A program made the position numbers and the translations under genes. 64,000 nt of DNA from Acidobacteriota bacterium (GTDB lineage: Bacteria > Acidobacteriota > Terriglobia > Acidiferrales > UBA7541), in assembly GCA_013289835.1 (NCBI GenBank), contig JABCZG010000001.1, forward strand, positions 248,001 to 312,000, given 5' to 3'. The notes beneath the pieces were generated by a model that did not search any database, was not told the origin of the DNA, and saw nothing but the letters and a program-made list of their open reading frames with translations. Shown here in pieces: positions 51,653 through 62,254 of the stretch; the stretch's first letter is position 1; each line of letters starts with the position of its first letter.

Positions 51653-53932
51653 ATGCAAGTCCAACAAATAGGCCTTTCACACGCGCGATTCGTCTTGGCG
51701 ATCATTCTAATGTTCTGGCCGCCAGTTGCGGGCTTCGGGCAAACCAGCGCGGCTTCGCAAGTGAATGCCGGGACGGCAGACTTCGAAGCAGTGGCAAAAT
51801 CGGCCACAGCTGCGCGGGAAGCCGGCCATATTGACGAAGCAATTGGAGAGTACCGGCGCGCCGTGGAGATGAATCCAGGATGGGAAGAAGGCTGGTGGTA
51901 TCTCGGGACGCTACTTTACGACGGGGATCGCTACTCAGAAGCGAATCCAGCGTTCCAAAAGCTGGTAGAGCTCGCTCCGGGCGCGGGGCCGGGATGGAGT
52001 TTCCTGGGGCTTTGCGAATTCGAGACGAAGGATTACGGAAAATCGCTGGAGCATTTGGAAAAAGGGCTTGCGTTCGGGGACGGTGACGATCCGGAGATCG
52101 CGCGGGTTTCGAAGTATCACCTGGCATTGCTACTGATTCGCGGCGGCGAATTTGAGCGCGCGACCAAGCTGCTTACTTCGACGTTTGGACAGAGCGAGAT
52201 GTCGGCGCAGCTCAAGATTGCGCTGGGATTGGCGATACTGCGCGTGCCGCTCTTGCCCGATGAGCTAGATCCTTCTCAAGACGCGCTGGTTCACGCGGCT
52301 GGCGAGGCCGCGGGAGCCGTCGCGCAAGATAATTCAGCGAGGTCGCTGACTGCGTTTTCTTCCTTATTGAAGGACTACCCGAGCGCGCCTTACTTGCATT
52401 ATGCCTATGGGAAGGCGCTGGCTTCGGCTGGACGGGACGAAAATGCGCTGAGGCAGCAAGAGGAGGAGGTGGCCATTTCGCCGAAGAGCGCGATGCCGTG
52501 GATCGAAATAAGTCAGCTGGAGCTTCGTTTACAGCATCCGCAGAAGGCGTTGCATGCGGCGGAGGAAGCAGTAAAACGAGCGCCAGATTTGCCGGCTTCG
52601 CACAAGGCGCTGGGAGAAATTTTACAAACACTCGGCAAAAAAGAAAAAGCTAAGGAGGAACTCGCGCTCGGAGAAAAGATGGAGGGCGGAACGTCTCCCA
52701 GGGAGGTGCGAATCGCGCAGATGTATTCGAATCGCACCAGTGCAACGGGTAATGGGAACGCGCAGACAACTGCTCGCCAAGCGAGCGGCTCGGCGTCCGG
52801 GAGTTTCGAGGAATATTCTAGCCGGGCGGCGACAGCACAGGCTGCGGGTGATGCAGACCAGGCGATTCAGAATTTTCAGCAGGCTTTGCAATTGCGGCCG
52901 GATTGGGATGACGGCCGCTGGAATCTGGCCATGTTGCATTATTCTGCTGGGCACTTTTCTGAGGCCATTGCCGAGCTCAAGCGCTGGGTGGAGCGCCGGC
53001 CAAACTTTGGAACGGCATGGGCGGTGATGGGGCTTTGCGAATTTGAGATGAAGGATTACAAGAATGCGCTACTCCATTTGCAGCGTGGCGAGGAACTAGG
53101 CTTCGGTGGAAGTCCGGAAGCGATAGGCCTTGCGAGATATCACCTGGCGGTATTGGAGAATCGAAGCAGCCAGTTCGAAAGCGCCATGGAGACACTAGCG
53201 CCGGGCACACGTTCGGGGACGCTTGCAAAAGAAGTTCAAATCGCTCTCGGAATGGCGCTGCTCCGAATGCCCTTGCTTCCGGAACAAGTGGAACCGTCAA
53301 AAGAGTCTCTGGTGCAGTCTGCGGGCGAGATCGCTGCGCAACTGCTGAATAGCAAATACGACCAGGCTTTTCCCAGATTCCAAGTTCTGTTGAAGGAGTA
53401 TCCCTCGGTTCCCTTCATTCACTATGCCTATGGGACAGCACTTGGCGCACTCTCCGAATTTGACGAGGCGGAAATAGAACTGCGCGCAGAATTGCAAGTT
53501 TCGCCGGGAAGCGAATTGCCTTACGTCAGCTTGGCATCAGTGGCGCTAAAGCGTCACCGTCCGGCAGAGGCGCTGGCTTTCGCTCAGCGTGCGGTACAAC
53601 TCGCTCCCGACTCCGCCGAATCGCACTACGTTCTTGGACGTGCGTGCCTCGAGCTCGGTCAGGACGAGCAGGCGGTCCATGAACTCGCAACGGCTAGCAA
53701 GCTAGCTCCGGGTAGTCCCGAGGTGCACTTCAATCTCGCGAAGGCCTATGCTAAAGCGAAACTTCCCGAAAAGGCGGAGCAGGAGCGGGCCATTTTTGCG
53801 CGCTTGAATGCACTGGCTGAAGAGCAGCGGAGCCGTTCTGGGAATCAGGCGTACGGCGGTTCGCACGACGCCGGCGAATTCACGTCGGGGCGCGTCGAAA
53901 CAGAGAAGCCAGCAGCGCCTCAGCATCCCTAG
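51653..53932 (+). CDS. exported TPR protein built from two homologous halves
   Basis: 759 residues from the ATG at 51653 (signal ARFVLAIILMFWPPVAGFG). The first half (residues about 35-400) and second half (about 400-740) match along their length: LGLCEFETKDYGKSLEHLEKGL against MGLCEFEMKDYKNALLHLQRG, YHLALLLIRGGEFERATKLL against YHLAVLENRSSQFESAMETL, LRVPLLPDELDPSQDALVHAAGE against LRMPLLPEQVEPSKESLVQSAGE, and KDYPSAPYLHYAYG against KEYPSVPFIHYAYG. A Ser/Gly linker joins them. A periplasmic scaffold; partner unknown. Confidence 0.86.
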   Translation: MQVQQIGLSHARFVLAIILMFWPPVAGFGQTSAASQVNAGTADFEAVAKSATAAREAGHIDEAIGEYRRAVEMNPGWEEGWWYLGTLLYDGDRYSEANPAFQKLVELAPGAGPGWSFLGLCEFETKDYGKSLEHLEKGLAFGDGDDPEIARVSKYHLALLLIRGGEFERATKLLTSTFGQSEMSAQLKIALGLAILRVPLLPDELDPSQDALVHAAGEAAGAVAQDNSARSLTAFSSLLKDYPSAPYLHYAYGKALASAGRDENALRQQEEEVAISPKSAMPWIEISQLELRLQHPQKALHAAEEAVKRAPDLPASHKALGEILQTLGKKEKAKEELALGEKMEGGTSPREVRIAQMYSNRTSATGNGNAQTTARQASGSASGSFEEYSSRAATAQAAGDADQAIQNFQQALQLRPDWDDGRWNLAMLHYSAGHFSEAIAELKRWVERRPNFGTAWAVMGLCEFEMKDYKNALLHLQRGEELGFGGSPEAIGLARYHLAVLENRSSQFESAMETLAPGTRSGTLAKEVQIALGMALLRMPLLPEQVEPSKESLVQSAGEIAAQLLNSKYDQAFPRFQVLLKEYPSVPFIHYAYGTALGALSEFDEAEIELRAELQVSPGSELPYVSLASVALKRHRPAEALAFAQRAVQLAPDSAESHYVLGRACLELGQDEQAVHELATASKLAPGSPEVHFNLAKAYAKAKLPEKAEQERAIFARLNALAEEQRSRSGNQAYGGSHDAGEFTSGRVETEKPAAPQHP

Positions 53933-53988
53933 TTCTGGCCCAAATCCGACACTGGCCGAGAACACTTGATTCGCTGCAAGGATTTTGG

Positions 53989-56307
53989 CTACTTTACGAT
54001 AACGAAATCTGCCTTCTCGCCCTCCGCAGAGCTGGGACCGATCCACACGGTGGCGCTTGCCGGCTCAACCAAATCCTGCATATCGATGTTCCAGAAGGCA
54101 AGTTCATCGCGTCCTACGGCGAATTCGACCCGCTTTGATTCTCCCGGCGAGAGAGTGAGCCTTCGAAATCCTTCGAGTTGTTTTACCGGAAGAGCGACGC
54201 TGGTTCCCCGAAGGCGGACGTAGAGTTCCACAATTTCATCGCCAGCGCGCGATCCGGCATTTCTTACTGTGGTCGACACATGCAGCGCTTGCGCCGTCTT
54301 TTCGTTGAGCCCACTAGCACTAATCTGTGCCGCGCTCAGCTCTAAGGGGGAGTAAATAAACTTCGTATAACTAAGTCCATATCCAAAGGGAAAGAGCGCC
54401 GCATTCGGCTCGTCCACATAGCGCGAATGATATTTCTCGCCTTTGTTGCCGGGCGGGCGACTGAGATCAACACCGCCGGCGGGACGCCCGGTATTCAATG
54501 CATCATAGTAGAGAGGCTCTTGGCCCTCGGTGCGGGGCACGGAAACAGTGAGTTTTCCGCTCGGACTCACATCGCCGAAAAGTGTTCGCACGAGGGCCGA
54601 CCCCGCTTGCACTCCCGGAAACCAAGCCTGCAAAATTGCCTGGACGCGACCTGCGGCCCAAGTGAGGGTCAGTGGACGGCCGCTGAAAACAACTAACACA
54701 ACCGGTTTCCCTGTTGCGGCAACTGCTTCCAATAGCTGTTGTTGGTTTCCCGGCAGACCGAGATGGGAGCGGGAAGCCGCTTCCCCGCTCATCCACCAGG
54801 AGTCCTCGCCCAGAGCCATGACAACCACGTCCGCCCGTTTGGCGGTGGCCACGGCTTCGGCGAAGCCGCTGTCTGCATTGGTTAGAATTTCAGTGCCTTG
54901 CGCGTAAAGCAGATGTCCGGCCGCTTGCTGCATTCGCGAAGTCAACGCCGCTCGTAACGTCACCACGTCCGCGGCATTGCCCCGTGCGTGCCAGGGACCG
55001 AGCATATCGGAAGCATTGTCGGCCATGGGACCAATCAGGGCAATGGTGCGGACGTCATGGGACAGCGGGAGGGTCGCTTTGTCCCCCGACTCGCCGTTTT
55101 TTAGCAGCACAAAAGAGCGTTCCGCCAGAGTGCGAGCGAATTCCACATCGACAGTATCAAGTTGCGGTGGTCCACTGGCCTGGGGCTCAGAGGTATAAGG
55201 ATGATCGAACAATCCGAGGGCGAATTTTACGCGGAGCACCCGACGAGCTGCCTGGTCCACGGCGCTTTCCGGAACGGCGCCGGAACGCACGAGTTCCGCC
55301 AGATGCGAGGCGAATAAGTTGCTTTCCAGATCGATGTCGAGTCCCGCGAGAAGAGCCTTGCGGGCTGCTGACGCGCCGTCCAGGGCGGTTCCGTGGGCGA
55401 TCATCTCATGCACCGATCCGTAGTCGCTGATGACCACACCCGGAAATCGCCACTCTTGGCGGAGAATGTGCGTCAGGGTAAACCAGTTAGAAGTAGCGGG
55501 CACACCGTTGAGGGTATTGAAGGCGCTCATGACGGACCCGCCGCCGGCTTTCACGGCGGCATAGAAAGGCGGTAGGTAGATTTGACGCAGCGTGCGCTCG
55601 GAGATGTCCACGGTGTTGTAGTCTCGTCCTGCTTCGGCGGCTCCATATGCGACGAAATGCTTCATGCAAGCGAGCATGGACTGGGGATCGTCAAGCCGGG
55701 CGCCTTGATAACCGCGCACGTAAGCGACAGCCATGGCGGAGCCCAAGTATGGGTCTTCCCCCGCGCCTTCCACGATGCGTCCCCATCGGGCATCCCGGGC
55801 AACGTCAATCATGGGAGAAAACGTCCAGCGGACACCCTCGCGAGTGGCCTCCTTGGCGGCGATTCGCGAAGCCCGTTCGACCAGCGAAGGATCCCAGGTC
55901 GAGGCCATGGCCAGGGGAACCGGGAAAATGGTGCGGTATCCGTGAATCACATCTAATGCGAACAGGAGTGGAATGTGAAGCCGGGATTTTTCGATAGCGA
56001 GCTTCTGCAATGCATTTGTTTCCGCTGCCCCGGTGGCATTTTCGAACGAGCCCATCTGGCCGTTGGCGATCTGCTGGCGGTAGTCGGTACGAGCCGTCCC
56101 AGGTCCGTTGGCGCTGTCCGCGGAGAAATGGACCAGTTGGCCGATCTTTTCTTCCAGCGTCATCTGGCTGAGCAATTTGGTGATCCGTTGCTCGATTGCG
56201 GGATCGTCCAGCTGTGGATTCAGCGTTTGCCCTTGGAGATTGCAGAAAGGCCACGCGGAAGCAAGAACCAGAAGCAAAATACGGACCGAATATACTTTGG
56301 AAGCCAT
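53989..56307 (-). CDS. secreted GH3 beta-glycosidase
   Basis: 772 residues from the ATG at 56307 after AGAGGG; an upstream ATG at 56328 adds 7. Signal peptide (VRILLLVLASAWPFCNLQG). GH3 N-domain: LTLEEKIGQLVHFSAD, IPLLFALDVIHGYRTIFP, the KxFxxYG-type block ACMKHFVAYGAAEAGRDYN and nucleophile region GVVISDYGSVHEM (SDY, where SDW is usual). C-domain with VAATGKPVVLVVFSGRPLTL and fibronectin-III end (GDEIVELYVRLRGTSVALPVKQLEGFRRL). A beta-glucosidase or beta-xylosidase; the substrate cannot be decided. Confidence 0.93.
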   Translation of the reverse strand: MASKVYSVRILLLVLASAWPFCNLQGQTLNPQLDDPAIEQRITKLLSQMTLEEKIGQLVHFSADSANGPGTARTDYRQQIANGQMGSFENATGAAETNALQKLAIEKSRLHIPLLFALDVIHGYRTIFPVPLAMASTWDPSLVERASRIAAKEATREGVRWTFSPMIDVARDARWGRIVEGAGEDPYLGSAMAVAYVRGYQGARLDDPQSMLACMKHFVAYGAAEAGRDYNTVDISERTLRQIYLPPFYAAVKAGGGSVMSAFNTLNGVPATSNWFTLTHILRQEWRFPGVVISDYGSVHEMIAHGTALDGASAARKALLAGLDIDLESNLFASHLAELVRSGAVPESAVDQAARRVLRVKFALGLFDHPYTSEPQASGPPQLDTVDVEFARTLAERSFVLLKNGESGDKATLPLSHDVRTIALIGPMADNASDMLGPWHARGNAADVVTLRAALTSRMQQAAGHLLYAQGTEILTNADSGFAEAVATAKRADVVVMALGEDSWWMSGEAASRSHLGLPGNQQQLLEAVAATGKPVVLVVFSGRPLTLTWAAGRVQAILQAWFPGVQAGSALVRTLFGDVSPSGKLTVSVPRTEGQEPLYYDALNTGRPAGGVDLSRPPGNKGEKYHSRYVDEPNAALFPFGYGLSYTKFIYSPLELSAAQISASGLNEKTAQALHVSTTVRNAGSRAGDEIVELYVRLRGTSVALPVKQLEGFRRLTLSPGESKRVEFAVGRDELAFWNIDMQDLVEPASATVWIGPSSAEGEKADFVIVK

Positions 56308-56360
56308 ATTTCTGAGCCCTCTTCTCATCCTAAAAGGTGCCCCTTATGAGCCAAATGCTA

Positions 56361-56380
56361 CTAGAAAACCGGTATTCTAG
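56361..56380. promoter_or_regulatory. candidate LacI-type operator before GH3
   Basis: CTAGAAAACCGGTATTCTAG is palindromic at 18 of 20 positions with central CCGG. It lies about 54 bases upstream of the GH3 start, and a -10-like TAGAAT read on the minus strand overlaps it, as expected for repressor control. Confidence 0.6.
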
Positions 56381-56526
56381 CAACGCATGGAATAATGCAA
56401 AGCAACGGGAGCTGCAGAACTGAGGCGCCCCGGCTGTGCCCGCGTGATCTCCAATCCGAAGGTTTGCTTGAAGGCAAGTTGGTGACTTAGGTGTCAGCCG
56501 CTAAGCATCTTAGAGATATCTGCTAG

Positions 56527-58302
56527 TCAGTGGCGTGGCACAGAGACGGGCCGCATCCGCTCGTGCGGCACAATTCCTTCACCTTCCTTCACCGCGTAAA
56601 AGTGGTCAGCCGCAAGACTCGTTAGAGTTTCGGTCTTGCCCGAGGGCCAGAGAATGTCGACGCGGTCCACGCGTTCGTGCGAACCGAGACCGAAGTGGAT
56701 TCGAAGGTCATTCTGCGACAGGTAACTTCCACCGCTGCGGACTTCATCTACTTGAATCAGATCTCCGGCCGCAGCCTTGACGCGCGCATTCAGAGCGAGA
56801 CGATTGCTCTTCGTTCCCGCGAGCTCGAATCCGATCCAGTGGTTACGGTTCCCTCCCTCTTCGCGCAGGATCATCGGCTTGCCATCCAAATTCTCGACGA
56901 CGATGTCAACGTGACCGTCGTTGAAGAGATCACCGAAAGCCGCGCCGCGACTAACCTGGGGGATCTGAATCGCAGGGCCGACGAGTTTGCTGATATTGCG
57001 AAAGGTACCGTCGCGCTGGTTCAGGAACAGGAGCTTTGGTTCCCGGTATCTGGCCCCGACATCAAGAGTGTCCACCTGGGGGTAGACATGCCCGTTTACT
57101 AAAAAAAGGTCCGGCCAACCGTCATTATCAAAGTCTAAAAATGCGGTACCCCAGCCAACATAGGGAATTGTCGGCGTCGCGACGCCCGCCTGGAAGGAAA
57201 CGTCGGTGAAACTCATTCCTCCATCATTGCGGAACAGCGCTGCGTACTCTTCCGAGAAGTGGGTGACAAAAAGAGAGAGGCGGCCCGTGTGCAGATAGTC
57301 GCCGAGGGCGACTCCCATGCCGGCTTGTTCAGAGCCGTCCTGGCTCACAGCCGTCCCTGCGAGAAAACCTATTTCCGTGAAGTGGCCCTTTCCGTCGTTT
57401 CGATAGAGGAAATTTGGCGTGGAATCGTTCGCGACAAAGAGATCCAGGCGACCATCCTCATTGAAGTCTGACCAGACGGCGCCTAAACCGTAATAGCCGT
57501 GAGGATCATCCACCCCCGCAGCCTTAGATACATCCGTGAAGGTGCCATCTCCATTGTTGTGAAACAGAAGGTCTCCAGCACCTTTCAGCCCCCTTGGACC
57601 GCACTGCACGGCCAGGCCGTGATACTGACAGGTCTTGCTAGACCCAAATTTGGGAAGGTCGTCGAGGTGAAAATCCACGTAATGGGAAACGAACAGGTCC
57701 ACCCAGCCGTCGCCGTCGTAGTCCCCGAAGGCGGCGCCAGTCGCGTACTGTGTATCCGTTAGGCCGGCCTGTTTGGTCACATCCGTGAAGGTGCCGTCGC
57801 CATTGTTGCGGTACAGGACAACTCCCCCGAGACAAGTAACCAGTAGGTCCGGCCATCCGTCATTGTTGTAATCACCAACCGCCGCTCCCATCGCAAAACA
57901 GGGATATCCCACGCCCGCCTTATCGGTCACATCAGTGAATGTCCCATCGCCGTTGTTATGATACAGAGCGCCGCGAGCTTTCTTGCCGGCAAGCGCCATG
58001 TCCACGGTTGGTGCGTTTGTAAAGTAAATATCGGGCAGCCCGTCCCGGTCGTAATCAATCAAGGCTATCCCGCCGGCCATGGACTCAACAATGTATTTCT
58101 TGTCGGATGACGACAGATGCTCAAACTTAATGCCCGCGGAATCGGTGATGTCCACGAGTTGCGGCAGTTGGCTCACCGGCTGGTTCGGGACCAATTGGCC
58201 GAGAAGGCTCATCGAAAACGCGCCCAAAGCTAAGAACGCGGCCGGGACACCCGGAAAGCCCCGGCGAGGCGACGCACAGAATGACGACGAAGTATGGGTC
58301 AC
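56527..58302 (-). CDS. CRTAC1-type FG-GAP/ASPIC-UnbV exported protein
   Basis: 591 residues, GTG start overlapping the preceding TPR gene by 4 bases. Signal-like N-terminus ([15 protein letters not shown]). A beta-propeller made of repeated [13 protein letters not shown] / [16 protein letters not shown] units (at least six; Ca-binding DxDxDG style) and a C-terminal ASPIC/UnbV domain ([35 protein letters not shown]). Extracellular or periplasmic; function unproven, often next to TPR proteins and TonB receptors. Last gene of the TonB-TPR-TPR operon. Confidence 0.92.
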   Translation of the reverse strand: MTHTSSSFCASPRRGFPGVPAAFLALGAFSMSLLGQLVPNQPVSQLPQLVDITDSAGIKFEHLSSSDKKYIVESMAGGIALIDYDRDGLPDIYFTNAPTVDMALAGKKARGALYHNNGDGTFTDVTDKAGVGYPCFAMGAAVGDYNNDGWPDLLVTCLGGVVLYRNNGDGTFTDVTKQAGLTDTQYATGAAFGDYDGDGWVDLFVSHYVDFHLDDLPKFGSSKTCQYHGLAVQCGPRGLKGAGDLLFHNNGDGTFTDVSKAAGVDDPHGYYGLGAVWSDFNEDGRLDLFVANDSTPNFLYRNDGKGHFTEIGFLAGTAVSQDGSEQAGMGVALGDYLHTGRLSLFVTHFSEEYAALFRNDGGMSFTDVSFQAGVATPTIPYVGWGTAFLDFDNDGWPDLFLVNGHVYPQVDTLDVGARYREPKLLFLNQRDGTFRNISKLVGPAIQIPQVSRGAAFGDLFNDGHVDIVVENLDGKPMILREEGGNRNHWIGFELAGTKSNRLALNARVKAAAGDLIQVDEVRSGGSYLSQNDLRIHFGLGSHERVDRVDILWPSGKTETLTSLAADHFYAVKEGEGIVPHERMRPVSVPRH

Positions 58303-59918
58303 GATGGAGGATACGGCGGCAGGGATGGGGCGGACTTTTCTCCCGGTGGAACGGGGCCGGGATGCTCTTTATCTTTCAACTTGCGAAATTGCTCCATTTC
58401 GCGCTGGGCGCGGTCGCGCTGGTTCAATCGTGCAAAGAGCAGGCCTAGCTGGTAGTGGGTATCAGGAAAATTGGGGGCCAATTCCTCCGCTCGCGTCAAG
58501 TGTTCCTGCGCCTTATCGTACTGTCGCTGCTGTAAGTAGAGGGTTCCCAAGAGGTCATGAGCTTGAGCATACTTCGGGTTGACGGCAATCGCTTTCTCCA
58601 ACTCAGAGATGGCAGCGGTGTTATCGCCCTGATCGCGAGAGATTAAGGCCAACTGGTATAAAGCTTCCACTTGGTTTGGGTCGAGTATGATCGATTGCTG
58701 GAAATCTGTTCGTGCGAGAGGAAAGTTACTCAGACCGCTCTCGATCATACCTAACGCCAGAAAGGCAAGTGGATCCTGGGGACGCAACTTGGTGTAATTC
58801 TCCAGAGTGCTACGCGCCTCTTCCAGATCTCCGTTCTGGAATTGCGCAACTCCCAACAGGTACCGATCCTCCGGTTCGTCGGGCTGGAGCTTGACAAGCT
58901 GTTGGGCTGCATCCACGGCATTCGCCGCGTGCCCTGCGTGCAGGCTCACCGCAACGAACTTTCGCAAAACGTCCGGCGAGTCAGGAGCAACGGTTCGGGC
59001 GCGGCTGAGGAGTTCCAAAGATTTTTGCCACTGCCCCTGGCCAGCCAGGATACGCGCCAAGGCTTGGAGAGCGTTTACAGAATTGGGGTCTAGATCCACA
59101 GCTCGCCGGAAGTCCTTTTGGGCCAGCGCGAGTTCACCCTTGCGTTCCCGAGCGCGACCGAGCGCAAAGAACAATTCCGCACTAACCGGCTGTTGCTTTT
59201 GCGCAATTTCAAGCATGGCAAGAGCATCGTTTGTAAGATCGAAGTCTAAAAGCACTTCGGCAAACTCCACGCGGAGCGCCAGATTTTTCGCGGCGCGCGC
59301 TTCCACCACTGGAGCAAGCGCTTGAGCTTCCGTAACTCGGCCTAAACCCGAGTAGCTAGCCGCCAGCAGAGGCAGTACTTTGTCTGGGCGGCGCGCACGG
59401 GGAATTCTTTCGAGAGCCTCGAGGGCGCGGCGAAAATCATTTTCTTTCAAATACGCCGCCGCCAGGCCGCAGTTGACGTCCGCGTCTGTTGGGGCTAAAC
59501 GCGCTGCGTCGAGCAAGGCGACGATTTCCTTGTCTGTTTCGCCTTGAGCGTGGAATACCCGTGCCAAATTCATGTAAGCCGGCAGCAATTCCGGAGCCAA
59601 GCTGGTTGCACGTCGTAGTAGCGTTTCCGACTCGGCAAAGCGTTTCTGCTGTATCCGGACGCTTCCAAGTAAGTTCAAAGCTTGAGCATTTTCGGGATTC
59701 CGGGTTAGCACGTCCCAGAGCAGTCCTTCGGCCTCGTCGAGTTTTCCGGTTTGGATCAACATGGCGGAGTGATCCAGTTTCTGCGAATCCTCGTCTGCAA
59801 CCAAGGAGACCGCGAGAAACGTGAGCACCGTGAAGAGCACCAGCGCGCAACGAGCAGCGTCACGCCACAGGGATCGATTTGCAGGCTTGCTCAGACGAGA
59901 CTTGCGACCAACCATCAC
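58299..59918 (-). CDS. exported TPR protein, middle of the TonB operon
   Basis: 539 residues. A signal anchor ([19 protein letters not shown]) then about 13 TPR units, e.g. [103 protein letters not shown]-terminus Pro/Lys-rich ([21 protein letters not shown]). Four-base overlaps on both sides couple it to the next TPR gene and to the ASPIC/UnbV gene. Protein-protein scaffold in the periplasm. Confidence 0.88.
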   Translation of the reverse strand: MMVGRKSRLSKPANRSLWRDAARCALVLFTVLTFLAVSLVADEDSQKLDHSAMLIQTGKLDEAEGLLWDVLTRNPENAQALNLLGSVRIQQKRFAESETLLRRATSLAPELLPAYMNLARVFHAQGETDKEIVALLDAARLAPTDADVNCGLAAAYLKENDFRRALEALERIPRARRPDKVLPLLAASYSGLGRVTEAQALAPVVEARAAKNLALRVEFAEVLLDFDLTNDALAMLEIAQKQQPVSAELFFALGRARERKGELALAQKDFRRAVDLDPNSVNALQALARILAGQGQWQKSLELLSRARTVAPDSPDVLRKFVAVSLHAGHAANAVDAAQQLVKLQPDEPEDRYLLGVAQFQNGDLEEARSTLENYTKLRPQDPLAFLALGMIESGLSNFPLARTDFQQSIILDPNQVEALYQLALISRDQGDNTAAISELEKAIAVNPKYAQAHDLLGTLYLQQRQYDKAQEHLTRAEELAPNFPDTHYQLGLLFARLNQRDRAQREMEQFRKLKDKEHPGPVPPGEKSAPSLPPYPPS

Positions 59919-62182
59919 GGCTGGTCGGTCCCCCGCGCTTTCTCTTTCAATTTCTGATAAGTCTGAAGACTGCGTTGTGCATCCTCTAACCGCCCATCCC
60001 GGCGGTAGGCCGCGCTCAATTGAAAGTAGCTATAGTCTTTCGTGGGATCGAGACGCACGGCAGTCTCCAGTCTTTCTATGGCGGCTTTTACGTCTCCCCG
60101 CTCGAGCAGAATCTTGCCAAGCTGATATTGAGCGTCTGCATAGTCCGGCTTGTCGCGAACCACCTCGGACAGCAGAGTGAATGCTTGATCTTTTTGCTGC
60201 TGCATGAGCAGGCCGTAGGCGAGGTGATATTTGACCTTGGTGTCTTGCGGATGGGCCTCCAGCTCTGCGCTAAATTCCCGGACCGAATCATCGATTTTCC
60301 CCTCGTGAAGCAGAATCATCCCGCGGCCAAAGTGCGCGCCTTCAGCTTTGGCGTCCAATTCCAGGGCGCGCGAAAACTCAAGGACGGCGGAAGTGTACTG
60401 ATTCTGATCGGCATCCGCCTGGCCCAGAAGAACATGGATCTGGGCTACATTTGGGTTTCTCTCGATCATCCGGCGGAAAACACTCGAGGCTCTTGCAGAG
60501 TCTCCGGTGTTGACCAAGGAAACTCCCAGCGCATACAGGATTCCCGGGTCATCCGGTAGTTCCGCCAAAACCGGCTGAAATACCTCCACTGTCTTGGCGA
60601 ACTTACCGGCCATGAAATAGCTCAAACCGAGCGCGTCTCGTGACTTGGCATCGTCAGGCTGACGGGCAACCTGCCGGGCCAGCGGGCCAATGGCTTCCTC
60701 GAAGCGCTGTGCGCGGAAACTGGCTAGACCCCAATTGCGGTCGAGCCCCTGCAAGTCTGGCCGCCATCGCGAGGCTTTTAGAAAGTAATCGGAAGCCTGA
60801 GCATACTGTTCGTGCCGCGCCTGAATTACTCCGAGATTGTTGTAGGCATTCGCCAAAATCTCCGTGAGGGTTGCACGAAGGGCTTGCGCCTCTTTCTCCG
60901 CCGCTGCATCGAGGGGAGGACGATTCTCCAGGAACGCCGGTTTCTCCTGGCCAGCCTGAAGTTCAGGCAGCAACTCATGCTGCCCCATTTCCCGGGCCTC
61001 CTGCGCATCCTTGTCGTTCTGGAAGGCTTGCGCTCGCAGTTCCTGCGAACGCTTCAGTTCCACTTCTGCCTCCTCCTGCTTGCCCATTTTCAGCAGGACC
61101 TGGCCAATCATGGTGTGTGCTTTGGACACCTGATAATGGTTGCGCGAAGGGTCGGTCGTTAGATCAATGGATTTCTTCAGAGCCTCGATGGCGAGGTCTG
61201 GACGGTTCGTCTCGAAGTACACCTGGCCGAGGTAAAGGAACGGGTCGGGATTGTCCGGCTGCAATTGTGCAGCTTTTTTCAAGTATTGTTCGGCTGCAGG
61301 AAAATCCCGCTCTTCTAGATCCATTACGCCCAGGAAAAAGGTGCTGAAGAACTCCTTGGGATTAATCGCCAGCTCCTGCTCGAAAAGCGGGCGGGCCGTT
61401 GGAAAGCGCTCCTTTTCTCCCTGGGCAAGATAGGCCAGGGCAAGATAGTAATGGACCCTCGGATAGTGCGGATCCAACTCGATGGCCTTCTTGAACTCCC
61501 GGATGCCTTCGTCGAGGTATCCCGTTTCGCGGTACGCGCGGCCAAGGAGAACATGGAGCTCCGGGGTCGAGCCCATGTCGTTCAGCAATTCGTCAAACAG
61601 AAGCTTTGTTTCAGCCAGTTTATGCTGACTGAGGTAAGCAAGGGCCAGCGAGTACGCCGTATCGAAGTCCCCCTGCAGGCCCAGGGCGGTGTGGAGGTGC
61701 TCCGCAGCCGCCGCAGCATCGCCCTGCGTGAACTCGATGTTTCCCAGCAACTGCAAGGCGCGAACGTTGCGCGGATCGTCTTTGACCACCTGGGCGGCCT
61801 GTTCGCTGGCCCGATCCAAGTGCCCCGCACGAAAGTAAATCATGCCGAGGTCTATGCGTGCATCCTCGTCAGCCGGCTGAGCGGCCACGGCCTGTTCGAG
61901 CAGGCGGGCAGCTTCCTCGGAGTCATTCTTCTCAGCAGCAAGGAGATTGCCCATGCGTCGTAACGCAAGAGCAAGCACTAGATGGTATTCCGTTTCCGCA
62001 CGGTCCAAATCTCCGGCTAATTGGAACGTCTGGGCGGCACTATAGTGTTGATCGAGCGGATCCCGCGTCTGCTGGGCGGCGGAACCACCGGGCATTAGCA
62101 GCGTGATTGCAAGTAAGGGAGCAGCAAGTCGGATGACAGAACCTGGAAAAGCGCTGTGGAAACGCAAAGGAAAATTTCCCAT
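59915..62182 (-). CDS. exported TPR protein, first TPR gene after the TonB receptor
   Basis: 755 residues from the ATG at 62182 (MGNFPLRFHSAFPGSVIRLAAPLLAITLLMPGGSAA as signal peptide); in-frame TTG at 62251 and ATG at 62224 would lengthen it, and no site has a clear ribosome-binding sequence. About 18 TPR units, e.g. LDEGIREFKKAIELDPHYPRVHYYLALAYLAQGEKER, FPAAEQYLKKAAQLQPDNPDPFLYLGQVYFETNR, DSVREFSAELEAHPQDTKVKYHLAYGL, KAAIERLETAVRLDPTKDYSYFQLS. Lies 72 bases or less after the TonB receptor stop, overlapping the next gene by ATGA. Confidence 0.87.
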   Translation of the reverse strand: MGNFPLRFHSAFPGSVIRLAAPLLAITLLMPGGSAAQQTRDPLDQHYSAAQTFQLAGDLDRAETEYHLVLALALRRMGNLLAAEKNDSEEAARLLEQAVAAQPADEDARIDLGMIYFRAGHLDRASEQAAQVVKDDPRNVRALQLLGNIEFTQGDAAAAAEHLHTALGLQGDFDTAYSLALAYLSQHKLAETKLLFDELLNDMGSTPELHVLLGRAYRETGYLDEGIREFKKAIELDPHYPRVHYYLALAYLAQGEKERFPTARPLFEQELAINPKEFFSTFFLGVMDLEERDFPAAEQYLKKAAQLQPDNPDPFLYLGQVYFETNRPDLAIEALKKSIDLTTDPSRNHYQVSKAHTMIGQVLLKMGKQEEAEVELKRSQELRAQAFQNDKDAQEAREMGQHELLPELQAGQEKPAFLENRPPLDAAAEKEAQALRATLTEILANAYNNLGVIQARHEQYAQASDYFLKASRWRPDLQGLDRNWGLASFRAQRFEEAIGPLARQVARQPDDAKSRDALGLSYFMAGKFAKTVEVFQPVLAELPDDPGILYALGVSLVNTGDSARASSVFRRMIERNPNVAQIHVLLGQADADQNQYTSAVLEFSRALELDAKAEGAHFGRGMILLHEGKIDDSVREFSAELEAHPQDTKVKYHLAYGLLMQQQKDQAFTLLSEVVRDKPDYADAQYQLGKILLERGDVKAAIERLETAVRLDPTKDYSYFQLSAAYRRDGRLEDAQRSLQTYQKLKEKARGTDQP

Positions 62183-62254
62183 GAAAATAATGAGAGGCGA
62201 GGCTCTCTTGAGCCCCGCCTCCATTAGACGCTGGAGCAACTTGTCCGTCAAGCC

